This document shows positions 46,582-57,645 of a stretch of DNA of 64,000 nucleotides, piece by piece. Within the stretch, counting starts at the first letter, position 1; every line of letters begins with the position of its first letter. A program made the translations under genes and the position numbers. The notes under the pieces were generated by a model. It was not told the DNA's origin and did no database searches. It saw only the letters and a list, made by a program, of their open reading frames with translations. Source of the DNA: Thuidium tamariscinum (taxonomy: Eukaryota > Streptophyta > Bryopsida > Hypnales > Thuidiaceae); the NCBI GenBank assembly GCA_947034885.2, contig OX344758.2:13171067-13235066 (forward strand), in the 5' to 3' direction.

Positions 46582-47355
46582 AACCCTAAAGTGCTTCGAT
46601 GTCCAATTCCTAAATGATGTACAATACAGCCTACTAATCAAATTTCTATCTCATTACATCTTGGATGAAAGTCATACTAATTTTGGGGCATAATTGTGAA
46701 AATAATATATATGACTTAATTTTTTAATTCAATTTTTACAACTTTTTCAAGAAAAAGAAAGGCTTGCAAGGTTTTGATTGCTTCTTTTAACAATCTTAAC
46801 TTTAGAATTGATATACTTCAATTCCATTGTAGAGCTATAAACTATATAGTTTTTCCTTCCATCTTATTCCTTCTACTACTTGACAATTTAAAAAAACATG
46901 TTTAGAAATAAATTAAAATATTTTGAATTCTTTTTCTAAATTTCAATTCAATTCTCAGCTATAAAGACTTAGACCCCCAAAACTCTAAAGTCCAAAATTT
47001 TGAAGTTAATATGCTTCTAAGCCTAAAAACCTTGTATATCAAAGTACAAATAAATTTTTTTCCCACTTTGAACATTTATATCTTACAATTTGTTTAGTCA
47101 AGAATTTTGAAAATTTTCATGTACCTTCTTATAAATTATTGATGCAATATCCTATGGTAAGGTTTGCAAAAACAAATTTTTTCTCCTCTTCATTGAACAC
47201 TAATATCTTGTAATCCACTTTGCCAACAATTTTGAATTTTTTTCAACATAGTCTTGAACACATCATATACAAAATCCTATTTTTTTTAAAACATTAATAT
47301 ACATTATCTCTTTGCATCAAAAGTGGAAATTTTTAAATTGTAAAAGTTTAGAGGT
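46582..47355 (-). repeat. GTGCTTCGA-family end joined to TTAA-element interior
   Basis: 46582-46690 matches, inverted, the right part of 28949-29270 (AACCCTAAAGTGCTTCGATG, then TTGGATGAAAGTCATACTAA). What follows up to about 47355 resembles the interior of TTAA copy F (TACTTGACAATTT, CACTTTGAACATTTATATCTT) and ends near TTTAGAGGTTA. It is a chimera of two repeat families. Confidence 0.45.
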
Positions 47356-47619
47356 TACTTTGTAAACAAACTCCATGTACTATATGACCAACATAATAAA
47401 ATTGAAGTTGAAATAATAGAATTGAATAAAGATATAAGCCTGAATGTGCAAATTTTCTTAAAAGAATTGAGCCTTAAAAAGATTGAAGCATATCTCTTAT
47501 CTTCTATCTAAGGTGGGCACCTCAAAATATTATGTGACTCTTATCCTAAATCACCATCTTCACTATATATGGTAAACTATCCCATTGCGTTTAGAATTGA
47601 AACAAGCCTATAGTGGATC

Positions 47620-47689
47620 AAATTGTAATGGTGGTGTACATTCAAATTCATTCAAGCTTATTCTTAAATATACACCACCATTACAATTT
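47620..47689. repeat. Short perfect inverted repeat (19-bp arms, 32-base loop)
   Basis: AAATTGTAATGGTGGTGTA at 47620-47638 is exactly mirrored by TACACCACCATTACAATTT at 47671-47689. A transcript would fold into a hairpin; no other support for an RNA gene is seen. Confidence 0.7.
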
Positions 47690-47699
47690 TGTCCTCAAT

Positions 47700-48440
47700 G
47701 GACTAACTCTAATTCTAATTGCAATGGAACACTTTAAGGTGGAACCACCTATAACTGACCAATTAAGGTATTCCACATATGATTTGGTAGAGTGCAACAC
47801 AAAACAAATATTTTTGGAGGTTCAATGATAGAAATAACAAAAATTGCAAAAACTTTGGTAATTTTATTGCATGAATTGAAGATACTATGAATTTTGAAAG
47901 GCAAAAAGTGTGCTACACCCATAGCCAATTTGCGGCATTAGATGAAATTTGAGGCCTCTACAAGGTTGTTTCAAGTCTGTTCTTGAAATTGTTCTTGAAA
48001 GTGCTAGCTCCTATTAAGCCAACAATTTCAAAATAAAAAATAAAAAATAAAAATTTTGGTCCTAAAATGTGAAAAGAAATCCAAGGAATAAAAAATTAAA
48101 ATAAAAAATTAAAATTAATGATGTGGCACATTCTCAACCATGTCAGATTCTTGTGTTCTTGTATTTTTGCGGTAGTTTTTGCATTCCCATAGTTTGGAAA
48201 CTTGTAGTCTTCCAAAGGCTTCAAATTTCATCTAATGACTCTTCTAATTCCAATCACACAAAAAACCACTTTCTTACTCACTCCTTATTTTCTTGCACAT
48301 TACTTGGGGACATATGCCTTGAACTTTTAGTCCCAACTTTGGAAAGGAGAAAAAAAAAATTCTAACCTTGGTTGGAAATCCATCCGTCAAGAGGTTGGCT
48401 ACTAGGCATTGGTTGGTGATGGATGGTTCTACCTTACTTT
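47700..48440. other. AT-rich intergenic DNA
   Basis: Nothing recognised; frames at 47613-47828 and 48123-48365 show no motif. Confidence 0.45.
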
Positions 48441-48443
48441 AGG

Positions 48444-48673
48444 GCTGCTTTACACTAAGAAGCCAGGCCAATTTGCTATGTCATAGTTTTCTTTTCTCAA
48501 ACAAATGATTTGACATGGCCCAAGCCTGGCCTAAGCTTATTGAATTGGGTGCACCAAAAATGGGAGGCCAATTTGAAGCCAATGTTAGATTAGATGAGGC
48601 TACCCTCCACCCCAAGAATGGGCTGAAATTTTGGGCAATTGGCTTGGCCCGGCCTCTACGTGTAAAGCGGCCC
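48444..48673. mobile_element. 230-bp inverted-repeat element, GGGCYGCTTTACAC ends
   Basis: GGGCTGCTTTACACTAAGAA at the left corresponds to the reverse complement of the right end, which reads GGGCCGCTTTACACGTAGAG when complemented; similarity continues into a GGCCAA phrase over about 35 bp. It is GC-richer than its surroundings. The two opposite frames inside (48481-48690 and 48515-48799) reflect this symmetry and are not genes. No clear target duplication. Confidence 0.65.
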
Positions 48674-49074
48674 TTCACCCATCCTCCCAAATCAATAGTA
48701 TACCTTTGTGGAAAACACTGTTTTAAACCCCAAAACTTGGCTCGTTTGAAACTTTTGCATCGAGTATCAAATCTAATTACACGAACCAGGGCACAGTAGC
48801 AAGAAGTGGCGGTTGGGGGGTACCACCTTATCCCAATTCAAAGACAGTCTTTTTTGCAAGCTGCGTCAAGTTGCATGGAAACGACAGCAGAATGCACATT
48901 GATGAGTATTCCATGTCGCGCTCCTCTTTGCCATACCGAGTAAGTATTTAAAAGCAAGATAATGCTTTATGATTATGCAACCAACGGATCCCTCAAGGCC
49001 TCCACTTATCAACTACAGTAAAGAACTGATCGCCCTCACTTGGCTCCTTATCACGTGTACAAACACGACACCCA

Positions 49075-49250
49075 CCCCATTGGTTAAAACCCATTAAACC
49101 CCCATTAATACCCCAATAAAAACCCATTATAAACTCAAATCAAACCCATTAAAACCCCCATTTTAATAAACCCATTTTAATAAACCCATTTAAAACCCCC
49201 CATTAAAAGCCCTATTGAATTTTAAAAACTCCATAAAAACCCCATTGAAT
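49075..49250 (+). repeat. AACCCATT-type degenerate tandem array
   Basis: About 170 bp of loosely repeated AAACCCATTA, CCCCATTAAA and TTTTAATAAACCCA units directly upstream of the gene-like region. It is not a telomere repeat: the unit is irregular and includes ATT. Confidence 0.6.
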
Positions 49251-49259
49251 CCTCTGCCA

Positions 49260-52200
49260 GTGACCCAATCCTGGAGCACGCGCGCAGCGCAAGGAGGCTA
49301 AATCCGGCGCTTCCCACCCCTTCTCCACGTCACGCAGTCCAGCTTTCGTCCTTCGACGGTGTTGTTGTCCCTTGGAATTTAGTGGACATTCAGAAGCCTT
49401 CACGTGCGCTCCCTCCAGTTCTCTCCTGGAGAATCGCAGCAGTACGTCCGTCCCCGCCCCGCCAGTCCTAGTTTTCTGATGAATGGGGATATGTCAACTC
49501 CAAGCTAATTCGAGCAGCCGGCCTGCAACAGAACTGACATCCGTAAGAACCCGCTCGCTCACTCGCTCGCTCCACTGAGGCACTGACTTAAGCTTCAATT
49601 GAATTACTCGGGTTAATGATCGATTCTAATATCCTTTTAAGAAAATTTCACTGGAGAAAGGGAGTGCTTTTGAAGAATTTGAGTGTGTGGTTCGAAACGG
49701 AAAGAGGGAGTGATCGAGTACGTTTGTGCGCAGAATATCAAGCTAGAGGTACACCACTACGTTACGGTCCACCACCACAGCCAAGTCAGGTCCGTCAGGG
49801 ACTACTGAAGGTACTGTACCTTCCATCATTCCAGTGGATTGAAACTGCGGGTGCATCCTGCAACTTGCCGGCTGAATTCACTGAGGAAATTTGACGGAGA
49901 GCTCAGCCGGCTTTTTAGGAGGAGAAGAAGTGAAATTCTATGAAAAGCGGCCGGGCGGCATTCTTGCGACACGGAGCTCATGTGACTGATGCGGCGGACG
50001 GAGGAGCCGGCCCCGCCAGGGCAGGGCAGGGCAGTCAGTTACGGTCCAGTGGGGATAGGACACATGAAATTCCAGGGTTTCAGGGTGCAACAAGTCGAGT
50101 TACGCCAAGTGGCACCCCCATTCCATTCCAAGTCCGTTGGCATTCGGTTGTTGTGGAAATTGGGTTCCGTTCTTGGAAGAATGACGGAGTCGAGAATGGT
50201 GTGGAATCGCACAGAAACTCTGAAAACAAGGAATTTAAACCAATTTTCGTGAAATTGATGGAAACCCACAAGGTTGGCACTGTCTTGAATCACGAAACGC
50301 GACTTGAGAACGCAATTCTACACCTGCTCTAAGTAGTAGTTTTTTGAGAGCTCTGTGTAGATTTGGGTGTAGGGTTTAGGCGCAGGGAATTGCGCCGTTT
50401 AACGGAGTTGATGGTAGGATTGGTTGATAGATTTGTGTTCCAGGCGCTGAAATTGCCAGATTTATGAAATTGACAAAAAGAAGTATCATGTTGCGCGCTC
50501 TTATCTTTGCGAGAGAATTAAGAATGGAACATATGTAGTTTTGGTACCTCTCCCGTTGTCTTGTCTTGAGGACTTCGGAGTGGGATCTAGAACAAACACA
50601 ATAGTAATTCACATCAACTTCAAAATTAAAGGATCATTATTCTTCTACTGTTGGTCCAATTAAGGACCAATGTGATCGAATTAAGAGAGTCTCTTGCGGA
50701 TTTAGTATTTCCGCCGCATTGAGGCGCGCGGAGAATTAACTCGGGTTCCTTCTTTTGGAACCAATGTATACTACTTGAAGACTGAGTCGATCCATTTGTT
50801 CAAGGTCCCACATCAAAATTAGTTTCCAAATGTGAGGCCGATGTTGCAAGAATGATGAATTGTCGGACTCTTTCTTCTTGAAAAGAATATCAGGACTCTG
50901 ATGATCACACTTCAAATTCACAAGATAGAGCTCATTGCAATCACCTGTTGAAACGAGCATATATATCACAGACGGAGGTTTGGGTGCCATGTGAGCCAAT
51001 TTCCTTCTTTCTTTTCCTTCTTTGCCAATGTAAGGAAACTAATACTTGAACTTCGTCGCCTTCAATTCAAGCAAATGAGTGTGAAGCCTGTATAACTTCG
51101 TCAGTTTCGTTCAAAAGCCTCGATTTCCGGCGCCAAATTTTTGACAAAATTATGTGCACATAAATTTAGTCTAAATGTTTTCGGACAGATATGAATTTAT
51201 GTTTCAGAATGTGTATTTGGAAAGGTGCTAAGTATTGGAACTGACCCTAATAAATCCATTTAACGAAATAGTCGTTCCCTGAAAGCAACTACATTACGCT
51301 TATTGTTGGTTTCTGATCTCCCAACATGCTTCTAAGGCTTTGAAATTCAGCAGCCGGCAGATCGAGGTTCGTTCATGGTTCAACAGTTTCTCCTTAAAAA
51401 AACTTTTTTCAGCGGTCCTGAATTGCATCATTCAAGATGTAATACTAGAATTGGGACCAGTTTTCAATGAAATTTACATGTATGATATAGTCTTGAAAAT
51501 CAGAACTAAAAAAGGTAACTATTGTTTCTTATTGTAGCGAATGTTGGTCAGTGTGGCAAAATGTGACATTCAAAGGGCTGAAAATTTAGGCTACTTCGAA
51601 ATGCATATACAGATGGGTTTTTGTTTTTTTAGTTTCCTCACAAGAATCTCTAGAGCTCTAAAATTTAGGACATAGATCAAAGATTCCAGATGAGTGAGTG
51701 CCTTGAGCCAACCACTCCAGTTCCAGAAATGCTTTTGATTGCTATTATGAACTTAACAGTAATTCAAAAAATATGAGCCATGGGCGTCTTTAATTTAGTT
51801 CAATGTTTTTTGAATCTACAAAAACCTAAGTTTTTCTACCCTTCTGAACCTTGTGGGTTGAATGTTTAGCCAGTCACAGATGCAAAATATTCTACTTTTG
51901 ACTCACGGGAACAATCGACCCTCCTTGAATAATGTCGTTAGTGTGAAGTCCTGCTTTTCTCAGTTGACCAATTTCAAGAAGCTCCGCATACCGAACGTTT
52001 ACAACAACAAATGCTAGATTGAATGATTGATTAAGGTCCTCTTGAAAACGCCCTTCAACAAGAACGAGCTCGAAGCCCACTTGAAGAGATTTATCATTTT
52101 ATCAGTACTAGTGTGACCCATTGGTATCAAGATGGAAATTAAAGCAAGAAAAGAAAGAAGATTCTCATGAGTTTGCAGCATATCATGCTCAAAAGAAGAA

Positions 52201-53100
52201 AAGCTCTGGCTTTTTGACCAAGCGGCGGCGAACTAAAGAAGAATTCACCGAGACCTCGGTTGGAAATTTAGACCTATGCACAGAACATGGCGGACTCAGC
52301 AAAAAGAGATGCTCTTTGGCATTTACCTGTATTTTATTCTTGGTACACTTTCCACATATAACCATTTTGTTCCCATACCCACCTCTGAAAAATGGAAAAA
52401 ATAGTAACCCAAAATTCCGTATCAGTTGTGTGCAGCATTTCCGTCTTCCAATTAATGTTGATCACGGAGCTCTTGAACAGCTGTGTCCATTTCATATTAT
52501 TATGATTTCATCCGAATTCAGTTTTGAAGAAACGGTTGGCGTGAATTCCAAGGCCAAGAAAGTTTTGGATCAGACTTCAGCAACATGCCAAAGATTTTCA
52601 CAGCAAACATGTTCAAAAACATTGTTTTGTAGCAACTTGGAATGAATGTCAGCTTTGGAATCAAAAGTGGTGGTTGTCAGCAACGTTCAAAAGCGGTTTC
52701 GGTTAATGGGTTGTTGCAAGGGTGGATTTGAGCACCAAATTCGGTTCAAAATTTGATTCAAATCTTGGTTGAAGTCTGTCGAATATTGTTGTGAATCATT
52801 TGTTTTTACAGGAATGCAAGTCTAACACCTCTCAATTGCATACCAGTAACAACTGCGTGAGCAAACTTTGGGAAGCACGAACATTCTAATGTAATTGTAC
52901 CTCAAATTTGAGATGGTTTCTAATTAGACTCGGCACTTGTACTTTCTATCTGAATGAATGTTTGAAATTCCTCATCAAACGTGGAGATCGATAGATTGGA
53001 TAACGAGCTCTTCAACACTGATATGCAGATTCTTTTCTTTGGTTGAGACTTGAGACAAACAAACTCTCACTCAAAGTGAAGGCAGGAAGCCTTAGTTTGG
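49260..53100. other. Gene-like region, structure unresolved
   Basis: Composition rises and remains gene-like, with an AAACCCTA word (minus strand) near 50370 and C/T-rich leader-like DNA at 49400-49580. Exon-like blocks with good splice signals exist on the minus strand: 52390-52333, preceded by a strong T-rich acceptor and followed by CAG|GTAAATG, one frame of which reads GGYGNKMVICGKCTKNKI; about 52069-51909, ending CCC|GTGAGT (GFELVLVEGRFQEDLNQS...); and one starting near 50957 after TTTCAACAG (GDCNELYLVNLKCD...). A plus-strand block at about 51412-51514 (CAG acceptor, AAAG|GTAACT donor) contradicts them. Phases of neighbouring minus blocks do not join directly. A 174-codon plus frame at 52121-52645 has no recognised domain. 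A gene is likely here; strand and product are not settled. Confidence 0.35.
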
Positions 53101-53360
53101 TCGAAGGTATGGGCAGTCAAGAAGAACTCTTCATTGTGTTGTGTGACCATTTTGAATGAAGAGTCTATTGGAGATAGTTTGACAGTCCACACCATGAAGG
53201 CTTAGGTAATGGGTGCTATCGTTGGTACAACAGTCAAAGCTTCATTCTTTGGTAATCATTCTCAAGCCTTGAATTGAATTTTAGATTCAAAGTCTTTCTT
53301 TGGTAGGAAACCTAATATTATTGTTGTATGTTGGCAACTATAGAAGTTTATTACCTAAGT

Positions 53361-53545
53361 TTGCTATTGTATGTGAGTCCATGAGCCTAGAAGACTACAC
53401 ACCTATGGTATAAGTCTCCATCTATGTTATAGATACCTATATTGTAGGTGTTTATGTTATAAACACTTTTAATGATTGTAGGATATCTACTTATATATAT
53501 ATGCTCAAGGCTCACATGCTGACATCCTTACATACTAGCACCGTT
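53361..53545 (+). mobile_element. GTGAGC-family small element, copy 3
   Basis: TTGCTATTGTATGTGAGTCC at the left and CTTACATACTAGCACCGTTG at the right are imperfect inverted repeats; the interior has CACCTATGGTATAAGTC as in copy 1. Flanking decamers do not match, so the target duplication is lost or one end is altered. Confidence 0.55.
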
Positions 53546-53614
53546 GTTGAAAACTTCTACTAGTGCTATGATATTACAAAAAAATATCATTGAGTGTCTG
53601 TAAGCCAACTTATA

Positions 53615-53855
53615 ATAGTGACTAAGGGAGAGGCACCCAATGGCATCCGTGTACCCAATGCTATCCGTTTCTAAGTCGGTCATTCATTCTAGAACAGAAA
53701 TGTAGCAGGACTGTAGACTGCTTATTGTTTTAGGTCAAAAGAAATAAGCCATGTACTGCCTACCTACATTTATAGCTTAAAATGATTGTATGCTGTAGAA
53801 ACGGACGACATTGGGTACAAGGACGCCATTGGGTGCCTCTTCCTTAGTGTATCCT
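53615..53855. repeat. Inverted repeat around GGCACCCAATGGC
   Basis: CTAAGGGAGAGGCACCCAATGG near 53625 is mirrored by CCATTGGGTGCCTCTTCCTTAG near 53830 (each quoted in part). Inside, CCCAATGCTATCCGTTTCTA faces AAACGGACGACATTGGG. It is probably a MITE of about 220 bp with well-kept arms of 40-50 bp and no coding frame. Confidence 0.6.
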
Positions 53856-53902
53856 TTTCTTGTTGCTACAATGCATTAAAATATAAAAATACAAAAAAAT
53901 TT

Positions 53903-54628
53903 GGGTTGTTGCAAAAAACACTTAACGTTTTTGTTTCAAAATAGCCTGAGAACTACAATATTGTGACTTTTGGAATAAATTTCATTTTAATGAAATTAAA
54001 TATGGATAATTTGTAAATTATTCTAAATAGTATGTACCTAGAAAAATTTATCTCTAAAAGTTATGCTCTCTCAAACAATGATGAAAAATGTAAGAAAATA
54101 GATACTTTGGAATTTGATTTTTAGAAAACATTTAAAACAAATAAAAATAAAACAAAAATAATTTAATTTTTCTAACTTGAAGGTGCTTCTTTTTGCCTAT
54201 TTTCATCTTCAATAAAGATGAAAAAATATTTTGTATTCTCTACAAGTATACCTTGGTAGTGCATTTTGAGCACATGTAGAAGGTGAATACTTTACTATTT
54301 TTACAAAATCTCTTCACAATCTTATATAACTATAGTAGAAGTCTTTGTATACAAATTTTCACTTTCAAATTTGAAATTTTGGGTTGGAAATATTTAGTAC
54401 TAAAACCCCTTAAAATGGCTGAGGTAGACATCCAATTGGGAGAAATTTAAAATTATAAAATAATTTTTTAATTTTTTAATATAACACAATGTCTAAAACT
54501 ACTATGTCTACCTTTATTTCAAATTTCATAGAGAATGGACATACTATGCAATAGTTATGAGCAAAAAACCACATGTCCAAGGCCTAAGGGACATCCAAAA
54601 AGGACAAGTGTTTTCTTGCAACGACCCT
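53903..54628 (+). mobile_element. 725-bp TGCAAGAAA element, copy 3, invaded at its right tip
   Basis: GGGTTGTTGCAAAAAACACT at the left and GTGTTTTCTTGCAACGACCC at the right are inverted repeats; the length is 726 bp. A GTGAGC-family element (54629-56098) inserted in or beside its last bases, duplicating CAACGACCCT on both sides of itself. It is non-coding. Confidence 0.7.
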
Positions 54629-56098
54629 CAGGGTTGCTATTTTGTGAGCCTGTGAGCGTGAGCTTGTGAGCCTGTGAGCTTGCGAGCCTACACAATTTTT
54701 TGAAGATTCCATCTAAAACTTTTGGCCAGATTTGATAAACTTTGGTAAATTTTAGTGCCTATTACCGTGGAACTATTATTGTGGACCTATTATTATGGTC
54801 CCTTGAATAACTTTGTTTTACCATTTATTGTACTTTGCTAGATTTTATGATGAAAAAAAATTAGTGACTAATTATAATTTTTTTGAAATCAAATGAGGTT
54901 ATTTCACAAATTTAGATTTTTGTGAACATTCTCCTTAGTCTTGCTTCTCAGTATCTTAGCACGAAGGGGGAGTCCCACAGCCTTGATTAAAAAAAATTCT
55001 TCCCCCCCCCCCCGCAATTGTAGAACTCCCCTCGGCCAAAAAAAAAACCCAAAAAAACAACATTTTTTTTTTTTTTTTTGCAATAATAATTTTATCAGAG
55101 CCATGGGACTCCTCTCGGTGCCGAGGGGTACTAAGAAGAAAGACCAAGGAGAGTGTTCACAAAAATCTAGCAAAGCTTGACAAGTATTGTTTCAAGATGA
55201 TAAATAAACAACCATTGGATTAAGAAAGAAGAAATGAATTCCTTCATTGGATGAACAAGAGGATAATGAGTCAACTAATCAATAATCTTGTATAACAAAG
55301 TTCATTCTTTACAAAAGTAATCCCTATCAATCAAATATTTTTCTTAAATCTTAACAAGTTCCATTATTGATACATGAAGATAAAACTGTAGGTGCCTACA
55401 TTGGCTTTTGAGAAGACCTACGCTACTATAAGATACTCATGAATAAAATGAAATTTGGTGCAACTAAGTTCTTTCCATATATAATCAAACCATACAAACA
55501 AATTTTTTTCTAAAATTTAAACAAGTCAATTGACTTAAAAATGAAGAGGGAATAATTGATGCCCTCCTATTGGCCTTGAGAAGACTTATAATGCTACAAG
55601 ACATGATCAACCAAAATAAAATTTAGTGTAGCAAAGTTTTTTATCAACAAATTTTCTTTCTAAAATCTAAACAATTGTAATAATAATACATTTATAAAAA
55701 TCATTAGTACCTTTCCCGAGGCCTCAAAAAGATCTACATTATTATAGGATAATGATCAACCAATACTTTATATTAACTTAATTCCATCTTTATTCATCTT
55801 TCATATCAATTGAGTTCTTCATTTTTGTAATGTATACTTTTAAGTAAGATTGAAAATTAGAATCTTTATCCAATTTGAACATAACCACGGTAATAGGTCC
55901 ACGGTAATAGGTCTACAAAATAGGTACTAAAATTTATTAGAAATAAAAAATTTTGATTCAAATTTTAAGATGGAATCAATTTTAATGAATGAAATTAAGT
56001 TTTATAAGGCTTCTTCAAATTTTAAAGCTCTGTGCTCATAGAATCCCTGCTCTACGCTCACAGGCTCACGCTCACAAGCTCACAGAATAGCACCGCTG
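54629..56098 (+). mobile_element. Large GTGAGC-family element, copy 4 (1.47 kb), 10-bp target duplication
   Basis: The left end is CAGGGTTGCTATTTTGTGAG and the right end CTCACAGAATAGCACCGCTG; complemented, the right end reads CAGCGGTGCTATTCTGTGAG. Exact decamers CAACGACCCT flank it. Subterminal sequences also pair: the GATTCCATCTTAAAA-type and CCTATTACCGTGG phrases occur inverted near both ends. The centre is a foldback (54912-55165) with a C-run, an A-run and a T-run. The 60-90-codon frames there are products of these runs. Long paired arms and a 10-bp duplication resemble Mutator-like elements, but no transposase is present. Confidence 0.7.
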
Positions 56099-56129
56099 CA
56101 ACGACCCTTTTCTAATTTCTATTTTCATA

Positions 56130-56740
56130 TTAAACTTGACATTCATTTTTTCATTGCCATGAGTTGGAACATCATGAAACAAAGTTTGTGCACCCTTCTT
56201 TATAGAGAGCTTTTTCATGGTATTAAAAACGCAACTAGGGGATGTATGATTTTGGAGTTCTCACTATAACAAACAAATCTAAATAAATAAAACAAACAAC
56301 TTAATTTGATGCATGTATATGGAGTAATGTATCTTGTGCTCTTGCCACAGTCAAAATAAAAGTAAAGTAGTTTTTTAATTTTTTAATTCATAAAACTTTG
56401 AAATTCAATAACTTTTATACTATAGGTCCAAAAGCCATTAAACAAAGACTATGCATCCCTCTTTGTAGAAACCTTTCTAATTGAAAATACCAAGAACATG
56501 ACAAAGGGACATATGGTCTAGAAGATCTAATTGTAAACCGTATAAAAAAAATTCATTTAAAGTACTGATGTATAGATAACCCATAAAAACTTTAAAATTT
56601 TACACCTTTTTTACCATGAGTTGGAATGCCATAAAACAAATCCATGCATCTTCCATATTAAGGACTTTAAGAAAATACCATGAATGCAATGAAGGGACAC
56701 ACAATCCCCAAGATCTTACAGTAATAAACAAAAATAAACA
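56130..56740 (+). repeat. Three decayed units of the GAGATCTCAACGTAAC family in tandem
   Basis: Units of about 200 bp each contain CATGAGTTGGAA(C/T), TGCA(C/T)CC(C)T..TTTGTAGA and an A-rich AACAAACAAA-like tail. They are AT-richer relatives of 60965-61168. No protein is encoded. Confidence 0.5.
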
Positions 56741-56918
56741 TTCTAATTTAATGTATGGGTTAATATAGCTATGAGTTGTTGACTGATTTTGTCATAGTTT
56801 GGTCATGCTTTTGTTTTCATTTCATTTTTGTAATAGTTCATCCATATTTTAATAAAAAATTATTGTAAAAATGTTTGCTTAAATGTTCAATGAATGGGAC
56901 CCTTAGTGAATTATTATT

Positions 56919-57645
56919 GGGTCATTGCAAGAAACAACGGTCCTATTTCATGTCACAACGAGAATCACTTTTTTGTTGTCTACTATAACTTTTGGAGATT
57001 AAGTCCAATGAACATGAAATTTTTATTGAACATACCTAACTTGAAGGTTATTAGATCCCTATTTTTAAGAAATTAAGAAAAAACAATTTATATTTAAAAA
57101 TCATTTTTGTTGAGCATCATAGTTTGTAGTTTACAAAAATCACTATGTTATGAGTGCCCAAATTTAATGATTTATAAACAAAACTTTCATGGTCTATACA
57201 TATAGGTGTAAAACTTATAATTTTTTTAATGAAATCCAAAAATATGTTATTTCATGTTCTCCACATGAGTGCAAATTTTTTTCCGTTGCACACAATTTTT
57301 GAACATTGAAGATGGTTCTAAGATTGTTCTTTTGGTGAAATCTCATCAAAATCAACTCTTTAAGAATGGCCAATTTTTTTTTTCAAATTGATTTTCTTAT
57401 TTTTTACAAATTAAAATGTAAAAGTACCAATTTTCATGAGATTTTGCACTTTTCTAGTTCTCCTACTTAGAGATTTTTCCTATGATTTTCCTTTCTAGGG
57501 TACCTTCTTCTTAAAGATATATACATAAAATATATATTTTTATTATTTTTAAAAATTGTTTTTCTAATTTTAAAGCCCTCCCAAAGGAAAAAAAGAGTAC
57601 TGTGAAAATGCTACGCTTTTGGGACGGTGTTTCTTGCAATGACCC
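56919..57645 (+). mobile_element. 725-bp TGCAAGAAA element, copy 4
   Basis: GGGTCATTGCAAGAAACAAC at the left and GGTGTTTCTTGCAATGACCC at the right; 727 bp. TATT flanks both ends. Frames inside (56894-57076) are not genes. Interior phrases are shared with copy 1. Confidence 0.75.

Noticed and set aside
49075..49250. Possible interstitial telomere repeat (CCCTAAA-like)
   Set aside because: Units are irregular AACCCATT-type, not CCCTAAA; single CCCCTAAA words elsewhere belong to TTAA-element ends.
54904..55180. Frames of 63-89 codons with K and P runs
   Set aside because: Produced by C-, A- and T-runs at the centre of a foldback element.
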